NCBI GenBank assembly: GCA_021234155.1
Contig: JAJEKV010000921.1
Location: 1 to 64,000 of the forward strand
From: Isoetes taiwanensis
Taxonomy: Eukaryota; Streptophyta; Lycopodiopsida; Isoetales; Isoetaceae
Reading direction: 5' to 3'
DNA: 64,000 nt
Positions within the stretch are counted from its first letter, which is position 1. The number at the start of each line of letters is the position of its first letter. Below, piece after piece: positions 55,150-64,000 of this stretch. Below the pieces are notes generated by a model. That model did no database searches and was not told the DNA's origin. It saw only the letters and a list, made by a program, of their open reading frames with translations. The position numbers were made by a program, and so were the translations under genes.

Positions 55150-56470
55150 TACGGATCCAGAAACGGCATTCTCCTCTGCATATCTAACCAAGTGGCGGTG
55201 TTATCATCTCGGTCGACTAGAACAAACATACCCTTTGTCACATGCGTGAGGATCAAACTCTTCAAGAGCAAGCAGACTGACCATCTGGCGAGCCACAATA
55301 AGATGGTAAAGGTGTGTGACCAAGCCGGAATCGTCGACCTACGGAACAAATGTTGTTTGTTCTAGAGGAACTTGTCTTGTTTGTGGCCAAAATGCATCAT
55401 TTTGAGGGCGTCTGGGCAACATCCTCAAAGAGATAAAGCTGGCTCCAATACTCAACACTTGCCCGTGTATTGCCTTGCAAACAAGCTAGTTTCTTGATTC
55501 TTACATATGTCCTTCCATGGGAGATGTATTTGTTGATGCTATCCTTCAACCACGGAAGATCTTTCAATGTTGGTCTAGGGAGAATATTTTTGTGGCACAC
55601 CACTTGGTATCATTGGCTGACCATGTTCATCCTCTTTCCACATTCTAACTCACGGAGAATCTGCTGGAAGCCACTCTTTATGTGTGGGGCGCATTTTGTA
55701 TTGCATACTTAAGGGCCAATCTGCCATCTTAAATTTGAAGAGCAATGGTTAAATTATGCCCAACCGGGCGTTGGCCCTTATCGAGGGGGATGAATCCCTT
55801 CAAAAATCCTTCCAATTTGGAACTTCATCAATAAAGTATAAGGTGGGGATTTTGCATTGCATTAACTAAACAAGTAAAGTAGCTACGGTAGTGTCAAAGG
55901 AAAAAACATCCATGGCGAACTCATCAAGGTTGAAAAATTTCCAAATAAAGCATCAATATCATCATGGGTGTGGCCGACCATCATAAAACCCACTTGGATC
56001 TCATCAAAGACCTTAAGCCAAGTCAAATAAGATAAGTATGAAAAAGACATACCTATTTTTGTTTTGCCTGCTTTGCATTATCAAGTTCAAATAGAGATTT
56101 GGAGGGAGAGGGTTGAACACCTCAGGATTTTGTAGTTGAAGCATTTGGCAATACTTCTCCCCATGAAGCAAGTTTGTTCTTCAAAGGATTGGTATCTTGT
56201 TGCTTGCATCCATTTGCAATCGCGGGGCTTACTTCCACATAAGTCACCTATCTTGTCCTCTTGTACCAATTCCAAGTTATGCAATATTCTAGAAAGTGAA
56301 CCAATGTGGAAGTTTGAATCATCTTTCCATAAATCAAGTGAAAATGACCATAGGCACGACCACCATGCCCATGAGTCAAAGCTCTGTCAAGCTACTCTTC
56401 AAGCGATCACCTCTCCATGGATTTTTGCTAGATGATGACTTCTAGGCACTAAAGTCTTTGATCCATCTTA
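55150..56470 (-). pseudogene. Transposon-associated DUF7869-like protein, broken
   Basis: On the minus strand FELDNAKQAKQK (about 56092-56055) leads across a frame change to SYLTWLKVFDEIQVGFMMVG then HTHDDIDALFGNFS (about 56040-55928). VGHTHDDIDxxF with a preceding LDN is the hallmark I recall for DUF7869, a domain of uncharacterised transposon-related proteins in plants, algae and animals. Downstream, KNILPRPTLKDLPWLKDSIN and a C-terminal frame to 55397 continue it. Another block runs to about 55150 (VDRDDNTATWLDMQRRMPF). An exon-like border (AAATAG|GTATGT) occurs near 56050. Several stops and shifts break it. Confidence 0.55.
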
Positions 56471-57830
56471 TCATGTATTATACATAGATGATTTTCAGGA
56501 GACGGCTGTGACAATGCTCTCAATGCCAATATTGACTTACGCAAGGCGTTGCTCTAGCATATGGACCGGCGTTGAATTGCAAGATTTAGATCTCTCTCTT
56601 GTATCTTTTGTTTTTCGGCTTTTGCTTAATTACCATTGAGATGTTGCATTTAGAAGAGGTATTTTTGCAATGCTAACATCACGGAAATTCCCTTTTTCCA
56701 TATACTATAAAAGAGTTCAAGGCTCTGAGTTGTTCATGTAAAGCTCTTCAGCATTTGCTCCAACTTCTTTTATGTATAAGCTTCTTATTAAGAATGGAAG
56801 GAGGCTTCCGTGCCATTTTCTCTTACATCATCTCTACCTCTTTTTTGCTCCTATGGGGGAATACTTTTCGACATTCTCTGAATGAACACATCCTACAGTA
56901 CATTAGGTTGGCGATTAGTGGATGATCTGGGCTTCTTAAGAGCCGGTATTACCATGTTCGACTACCTTTGCACACCTTCAAATCCGGTTTCTCAATTGTA
57001 AAATGTTGGTAGTGATACCCAAAGGCCATCGCCACTGCCAGGACAATTCCATCGCCAGGCACTATCCTGTCCTCTCCTTCTCACGTGTAGAAGTCACACT
57101 CAGCCGTCCAAAAAAATCGTAACCTTTGCATTTGTATGGTTGAGATAAAAATTCTTTCTTAATTCACATGCTTGATTAGCCGTAAAGTTTCTTGTTACAG
57201 TATTTTTTAAATGACTTGTCTTCATGAACTTTATTGATTGAAGTTGTGAATAGCCTTTCCTCTTTGCTCTTTCCCTTGGGTTGTCTTGGAATCCTATGTG
57301 TGTAAGTATACTTCCTTTTTCGTTTGAATTGAGCCTGAATGTTGTCCTCAAAGATTCTATTTCCATATCCTCATTTTTCTTTAGCTTCGAGCTTTGAAGG
57401 ATGTTTGTGAGACAGTCCTTCCATCTAGCGGCATCACGCCTATTTTCCCATTATTACAAGGTAATTTTTGGCGGCCTTCACGCACAAGCATGACGTTTGA
57501 GATCCTCGTAATTAGTGCGGAAGGATCTTTCCCCTGAGCCCACCTTTGAGGTCTCCTAAAATTCATCGTTAGCGGCATCACGGGGATCGCTGAAGACAAT
57601 TATGGCCTCATATTTGCCGGTCACATGCATGAAGAATGTGGCGATGCTTATCCAGAGATCAGTTCTTGAAAGCTTAGGTGAGTAGTTCATCATCGCCGAT
57701 GCTATCACCGCGAGAAAAGCGTGTACCTAAATCCACTTGTAGGATCAATTTCTTCATCGCATCATTGCCTCTCTGATTCTGCAATCGGGGTGGAATTGAT
57801 GGAGTAGCTAAATCCAATGGCATGATATCT
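56471..57830. other. Unassigned; basic minus-strand frame at 57100-57366
   Basis: The minus frame 57366-57100 reads RTTFRLNSNEKGSILTHIGF and is Lys/Arg-rich. A second at 57599-57381 reads LITRISNVMLVREGRQKLPC. Neither is recognised. They lie upstream of the DUF7869-like relic on the same strand and could be the N-terminal part of that element. Confidence 0.3.
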
Positions 57831-57839
57831 TATATCTTG

Positions 57840-58360
57840 CGAGCCGATCGATAGCATGCCCACCGGCCTCTTCCAATGTTGTCCGAGCCATCACATGTGG
57901 AATGGAAGGATGTGGGTAGGCACCCACGACCTCGATGACGCTTCGTTGAGTCGTCAGCATTCTTCCCATGGATGCAAGTTCTATTCACAAGACACCCTTA
58001 CCAACCCACGGTATTAACGACAAGGTTCACCATATTCTCGTCGCGCTACTTGTTTGAAGGGCGGGCGATCGACACTTAGTCGATGATGTTGTGGAGGGAC
58101 TACTAAAACAGGGTCCGAGTTCCCGATGTCCGGAGCCGTTTAGATGGTAAGTTGGGCTCCTTCCACGGTATTTCACTTGATTCGAGCCATTCGATAAATG
58201 TCCCCACGGCCCGGCCAATGTTATCTGCTCCCTCACGAATGGAAGCACATGGGTGAGCACCTATGAGCCCGATTGACCTCCCGCGACCACATTGCACCAT
58301 GGAATGTTCACATATGCGAGATAGCTCATACAATTCATATTTGGCGCTACCCCACATCCC
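57840..58360 (-). pseudogene. Duplicated ORF fragment, GADNIGRAVGTFIEW type
   Basis: The minus frame 58357-58103 reads GAHPCASIREGADNIGRAVG then TFIEWLESSEIPW. A diverged copy about 340 bp away (about 57990-57840) reads SDNIGRGRWACYR in a shifted frame. Plus-strand markers such as CCAATGTT-TC-G-GCC-TCAC and ATGGAAxGxAxxxxATGxGGGT occur in both. The HPCxSIxEGxDNIGRAVGT-IEW string reminds me of a domain found with plant CACTA-type transposon proteins (DUF8039-like), but I cannot confirm it. Confidence 0.35.
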
Positions 58361-58459
58361 CAGCCGACAAGGTTACGCGGGGGCCTTTTCACGTGAAATC
58401 AATACACATATATATATATATATACTTGTTAGAGGGCATACAGCCCTAGATGACATACT

Positions 58460-61400
58460 TGAGTGAAAATAAGCGCGAAATGTAGAAAGAAATTATCGAC
58501 ATGAGACAAATGGCGCGGTACGCTCCATTTACGAAATGGCTGGTGGCGCCATTGCCTTGAAATGCGGTACAGCCGTTTTTCATGAAATGGAGCAGGCTGG
58601 CGTATTTCGCGGAAATGGGCGGTGCCGACCCTTTAAATAGCGACTGGAATTTAATGGGAAATGGCGGTACGCCATTCAGAAATCGCGCCCAGTTGCTCCC
58701 ACATTCAAGAAAACAATGACAGTTAAATGGCATCTTTATTCTAAATGCTATATCTAATAGCTAGAGTTATGGATTCCTATTACTACAAGATTGACAAGAC
58801 ATCAATTGTTGAACTTATCACCCGAACAAAGATAGAAAGATCTACCCTTAAACTTATATTAAAATATTTAACATCCCTACATCCCTACATTAAACATACT
58901 AAAACATTTTACTGGGCTGAATAGCCTCTAACACAGATGATCATTGTGATTCGGTCGCCATATGGAGAATCTTTGAAGAATTTGGTCAAGCGCTGAATAA
59001 AATCTTGATGAAGAGTCACGGACAAAGCGCTTGGAGAATGGACAAACACGAAAAATGAAGGCAATGCTTCAGGAGATAAATAGCGCACGAAGAATAAGCC
59101 AGAAGCGCCCTAAGAAGCGAAAACTGCAGCGCTGAAAGAATGAACAAGGAGCTAAGCGGGCGCAAAAGAAAAATAGCGGCAAAAGCGTATGCTATCGTGG
59201 AGAACCAGCGATCTAAGACGGAATGGAAGAGCGTCGGAGAAGCGCCTGCTGTCGACCAAAGAGATATAAAAAGCGCCGCCCTCGAATATTGAAACGAGAC
59301 GAAATTCTCATCATAACCACGTCAGTCAGTATAAGCGCCTTCATGACCATAATACGCCTCGGCGGGGAAACAATGAAAAGCGCCAATATAGTGAATGACG
59401 GAGCAAATTCAAAGTTCAAAATGTGGTAGGGCAAATTCAAATTTCAGAGGTGAAGCTGAGTGAGGCGGGACCTGAGCGTCGCGAAGCGGAATGACAAATA
59501 CCTAAGATTTATAATGGCCGAGCGAGGCGGGGGCTTGAGCGGAAAAGTCAAAATTACAAAATTTGTGAGGCGGACTGGGAAAATCGAAATTTTCAAAATT
59601 CGGGAGGCAGACAGTATAAATTTGAGAAAGAGAGCGGGCGGGTAAAATTGGTTTTCTAACAGGCACTACCTTTTCTTTTCTTTAGTCAATTTTCATTTTC
59701 AATTTCATTGTTCTTTCTCCCTTCTCATGCCAGCCTTCCGCCTTCCTTGACGCCTAGCATGCATATACACATTCTCTCTCTATTCAACCATCTTCTCTCT
59801 CTAGCGCAGTCGGGGCCTTCGAGGAAAAAAAGTGGAGTAGGATATGCGGTCCTGTGCGCATACTTTTATACAATGGCAATCTTGATCAAAATCGAGCAGA
59901 CTGGTTAGTATCTACATTGTTTCTTAGGTGGTGTCTTAGGTAGGCGGAAGTGTAGTGTCTTAGGAGGTTGGTATCGTTGTTTCTTAGGTGGTGTCTTAGG
60001 TAGGCGAAGTGTAGTGTCTTAGGTATTGGCGAAATGGGGCCATTTTCGATAGGAAGGAAAGATGGGTTTTGTAGCGGCCTTTTCTCCTATAGTTTGTGAA
60101 ATGAAGCATTTAGCGCCATTTCCATAATGTCTATTAATATTCTTGTAGAAAGCGGACCCATAAAAGAGGGAAATGGCTTTTCGCCATTTTAGATAAACAG
60201 CGAGTCGCCGGCTGGGCAAATGGCGCTTTTCATCATTGCTCTTTATGAATCCCTTCAACTCAAATGGCGCTTTCGCCATTTGCTCTAATATATAAAAAGC
60301 TAAATGGCGCGGTAGCGCCCATTTTAGATCTAAATAAGCGCTTGTTGCGCCATTTTAGTCTAAATGGCGCTTACCCTGGCATCATTGGTCATACTTGGAT
60401 TTGCTGTTTTGGCTTTCCTTTTGTGCCATTTCTCTCACCGTAGCACCCTCGCGGCTAGTGCGCCCGGCGAAATGGAGCGTGGTGACTTGAGAACATAGTC
60501 CTGTTGGAAAGGTCTTGGTGTATGGAAGTCGTTAAGAGCCATACCCTTATTTGGCGTAGACTATAAAGGGAGACAAGCTGAGAACTTTGCCTCCTTGTCA
60601 AATCGAGTCTGAGTGAAGGAGCCTGTAGTGGCGGATGGGCATCATTGTCAACATAGAGAAAGTCAAGAAACAAGGGAAGACGGCTTTCTTGGTTGCAGTG
60701 GAAGATCCGGTCGATTGGCGGCGTGATCTCTATTGCATGGATTGGCGATTGCTACGAGCACCGCAATGATGGAGTCGGCGCGCGGAAGGACCAAACGTGG
60801 TAAAGAAAAAGGTTGGCGGCGCCATCTTATGAGTCCGAGGAGAGCAGCGAATATCAAAGGAAACCGCGGTAAAGATCCTCAAAGTTGATGTCTATGACCA
60901 TGGACATGTCAAAAGCTCCGGTGTCCCATTGTAGGCGAAGCTCTCGAGGAACAACTTATGCAGCCGATGGATAGCGGATGGTACAGCTGGGAGAGATCTG
61001 CGGGGAAAGGATTAATAAAATTAAAAATAAAGGCGGCGGAACAAAGCGGTGGAGGTGGTGATGTACCACGAGGATACGAGAACAAAGAAAGAAGGCGAAG
61101 AAGTTGAGAAGGGAGGGCATGGGGATGAGGATGGAGGCGGGGAGGCTCCTGAAACGCAATTCTCAAGTGAGAGATCCGCGAAACCTGGCGATGAAAGCGA
61201 TGGTGGTGGTGACAATAAAGGCTACAAGCATAGAAATGCGCATCCACGGCGGATGGCACTCCACGACCGAAAGCCGAGAGGAAACCAAAAGCGGATAAGA
61301 ACCAGAAAATTACAAAGATTGTGAGATCTTGAAGTGCAGGAACAAGATGGACCCCGTGGCGAAGAAGAAGAAATGGCGGAGGAAACACTAAAGAAAATAC

Positions 61401-62210
61401 CAAAACCACTGACCACATGTTTACTAGGTCACATGCAGAGAATATGTCACGGGGGATCTAAGAAGAGGCCCACACCTAATATGACGCGAGGTTATTAACC
61501 CAAGAGCATGTTAGGGAGGCTCACACTAATCATTCTTGAGGATCCACACTGCGTGTTACTCAATGAATGTAGTGCCCTTTGTCCAGGATACAAAGGAGTT
61601 CTTGTTTAGTCCACAGGGGAATACGACTTGGTCGGAGAAAAAAGATTTTCTCTTATCAATAGTATCCATTCGATCGGCTTCTTTCGGCTTCGATGTCTGA
61701 TAGAGGTTGAGACGAGGAGAAGAGATACTGGCCCGAAGCTTCAACCAAGATCTATGTCTATAAGGCCTCTCGAGGATTCTTTGCAGAGATGATGACTCTG
61801 GGCCTTCTACATTCCAGTGTGGATGTATTGAATGATATAGTAGCAAAAGGCTGTCTTCAAGGGAACCATATGGATGGAGGATGCATGTACATAGCGGTAC
61901 GAGTCTGGGAAACCAGCTATTTGGTAAGGGCGATCAAGAAGTGGCGAGTACAAGAGTATGTTTACGTCTCCTTACCATTCATTTATGAAATGGCTTGTTT
62001 GCCATTTGAACTGAAAATAAGCAGCATTGCGCCATTGAATTAATAAGCGGTATATTATTAAATAAGCGAGCGCGCCATTTAGATGAAATAAGCTATATTT
62101 GGTATAAATAAGCGCCAGTATATTTCAATTCAAATAGGCGGCTTGTAAACCATTCAAATAAGCAGCATTCGCATACATTAAATAATGCTGTATTTGAAAT
62201 TCTAAAATGT
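58460..62210. repeat. Scattered short inverted repeats AAATGGC...GCCATTT
   Basis: Pairs of AAATGGCG and CGCCATTT facing each other over 4-20 bases recur at about 58500-58710, 60020-60370 and 61985-62170, e.g. AAATGGCGCTTTCGCCATTT (60263). AAATAAGCG units are mixed in. The centre is usually a variable GCG/CGGTAC/TTTT stretch. One copy keeps TACAGCC, so an original core like GGCTGTACAGCC is possible. No protein was recognised. Intervening parts (59100-59650) are purine-rich, with AGCG repeated about every 15-25 bases. Confidence 0.55.
59924..60026. repeat. Tandem duplication of ~68 bp
   Basis: TTGTTTCTTAGGTGGTGTCT followed by TAGGTAGGCG-AAGTGTAGTGTCTTAGG occurs twice in a row. Inside each copy GTGTCTTAGG is itself repeated. 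The copies differ by one G and a few bases. Confidence 0.8.
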
Positions 62211-64000
62211 GACTCTCTTGCGGCACCACCTTGAAATGGCGGACAGATTGAGGCAACACCGAAGGATGTAAACCGTTTAATCTTCCATGCCGGAGCGATG
62301 TCTATGCATAGGATGTGGAACAGTGGAGGAAGGAGAGCTAAGAACAGCAGGGGGTCAAGCTATAGTAAATGGTTGCAAAGACAAAGTTGCTTGGGCAACT
62401 ACCTTAGATGCATGAGGGGCGGACTATGACCAGTTAATGAAAGGTCCTCGAAGAAACTTTAAAGCGGGGATATATACGTCCAAAGTCACCTCAGTTACAG
62501 TAATTTCTTCCGGAAGCTGAGGCGCTGAACTTAAGAGTACTTACATGAAGAAGGAAGTCGCATTGGATCAGACCAGCTAAGTACAAGAGAATTGAGAGGA
62601 CCCACAAGGAAAGCCCACAGAGACCCGCTTCTCGATTACGCACTTGGTTTTGGGGTATACACTATAAAATTAGATGAGGAAGGAATACTCAAAGAGAGTT
62701 CATGGTAACAATACCATTCTCCTTGGCGGGTCCATTGAAAAATCCTTGACTGAGAAGCGAGAAAAGGCCACCGCCAAGATGGTTTTATTGGAGCATGTCA
62801 CTGGAAGTTAGAGAGCAGGCGATGCGCCGGTTACACTTTTTGCCCGGCGAAACAGTATGTTTAGATGCTGGGCGACACTCAGGCTGGAAAAATTGGCTGT
62901 AACAGCGTTCTTCAATAATGTCTCACGAATGGCGGACCAAGAACCTCTTGGATTCTATGTTCGTCGAGGGCGAAGACGCAACACTGTTGCCGGTCGTAAG
63001 AAAGGCCGAATCAGTCTAGAGTGTTTGTAGGAATCTATGAAGAAAAAGGCACGGGCTTCGAGTGGATTCCGAGAATCAAGAGCCACAGCTCTTTATTTGC
63101 TGTCGAGGATTTATTACAGACGGAAACTGTGAAGGCCTTACGGACCTTAGGCTATTTGGCGACCATCCTAGAAAGCTCGCGAAATTCCTCCTATTCTAAA
63201 GGAAGCCATCGGAGAGTAAAGCGATGTTATAATAAAACTCATAAAGAAACGGAGTTTAAAGTGGAGTTAGCGAAATTATGGAAGGAAATATCGGTGCATA
63301 AAGCAGTTGGATCACACTGCATTGCCCGTTCTGCTTGTTGATAAGCTGCCCTCAAGGTAACATTGTCTCAGATTTCTTCTGCGGTGGAGCCTTCTCTGGG
63401 GCATCCTTCATGTAGGAAGGTCGGTGTGACATCACGACATGAGTTGGGAAAGATGAAATCATTGGGCATTACAGGTAGAGGTCCGAGAGCGTCATGTACC
63501 CACGGCGACCCAAAGGCCGTGACCAGCATAGCAGGGGAAGTCTTGACTTTGCAAGATGGTGAAAGATCTGAAGAGGCCGAATGGCTATCTGAGAGAAAGG
63601 TGAGAGCGTGTGCGGCCCAAGGCTGGAGCGAGAAGCGGGGATCAAATTGACCCTTGATGAAATTAAGCGGACGTTATGAGAAAGTCTCGATGAACATAGC
63701 CAATGACTATTAAAAAATTACGTGTTTTTGAAAAATTGTATCTTATATAATATTTCTATTAATATATATATCATGGTCTTGAGAAATATGTGTTATCTAT
63801 AGCAAATGGCCCGAGAGCACTATTTGCCCAGTGTTCCGTTCATGACCGGCGCTGCACTGTTGCTGCGGCTCTTAAATAAGCGGCGATGCGCACTTTATTT
63901 TGCTTTCGTTCGAGGCATGGCACCATTACTTCCTTTCCGCGTTAAAGCAAATATCCCGTTCTTGCTTTAATGGTTATTCTAAGCTAAAAGGAAGCGGCCA
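62211..64000. other. No gene recognised; two plus-strand frames
   Basis: Plus frames at 63021-63341 (FVGIYEEKGTGFEWIPRIKS and on) and 63363-63650 are open but carry no motif that I recognise. Sequence from 62460 to 63350 has a coding-like feel in short pieces (for example EDLLQTETVKALRTLGYLAT), possibly a retroelement relic. No RT or integrase signature was found. Confidence 0.3.

Overview
The window looks like a gene-poor, repeat-rich stretch of a large plant nuclear genome. The signs are spliced genes with GT-AG introns, a plant-type L1 LINE, a MULE transposase relic, a Helitron-like end, LRR receptor-like protein relics and several tandem repeat arrays. The species cannot be fixed. A reverse transcriptase of the Penelope-like type with a CxC motif is unusual for flowering plants and makes a lycophyte, fern or gymnosperm plausible, but this is inference. 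No rRNA, tRNA, CRISPR array or bacterial operon was seen.

Layout. 1-6.5 kb is almost all tandem repeat: hairpin repeats with telomere-like CCCTA/TAGGG motifs (180-1135), a ~0.81-kb satellite (about 1135-3960), a 19-bp minisatellite of about 80 units (4185-5702) and a ~160-bp repeat (5750-6300). 6.5-12 kb carries relics: a MULE transposase (minus), an unknown two-exon fragment (minus), and two LRR receptor-like protein fragments (plus). 12-16.7 kb is mostly non-coding, with a MITE-like element, strong hairpins and a 190-bp duplication. 16.8-25.5 kb is one LINE with ORF1, endonuclease, reverse transcriptase, zinc-binding tail and poly(A); its endonuclease is split by a ~2.56-kb A/T-rich insertion. 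27.17-33.4 kb begins with a Helitron-like 3' end (minus strand) followed by same-strand exon pieces of a GPN-loop GTPase and of a probable HERP-like ER protein, which together suggest a gene-capturing Helitron.

33.5-49.6 kb holds the most interesting object: three head-to-tail copies of a ~6.9-kb unit bounded by (TA)n microsatellites. The middle copy is nearly complete. It has a TATA box, a 112-codon first exon, a ~1.49-kb intron joining in phase 0 to a 549-codon exon of unknown function, and a ~690-codon reverse transcriptase exon with intact catalytic aspartates. The RT has features of Penelope-like elements (a CxC motif, a DKxxNN motif, IPMG and YIDD), but no GIY-YIG nuclease could be recognised. 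Copy 1 is damaged and 3'-truncated; copy 3 is cut in the intron.

49.6-64 kb is again repeats and relics: (TA)n tracts, a ~110-bp GATC-rich repeat, TTCTAGAA-rich low-complexity DNA, a transposon-associated DUF7869-like pseudogene (minus), a diverged duplicated ORF fragment and many AAATGGC...GCCATTT short inverted repeats.

Comparing the three RT-element copies shows that damage is patchy and centres on CAG/CTG trinucleotides, with indels and C/G-gaining changes. This looks like systematic sequencing error at methylated CHG sites more than natural decay. Many frameshifts in the window should therefore be read with caution.
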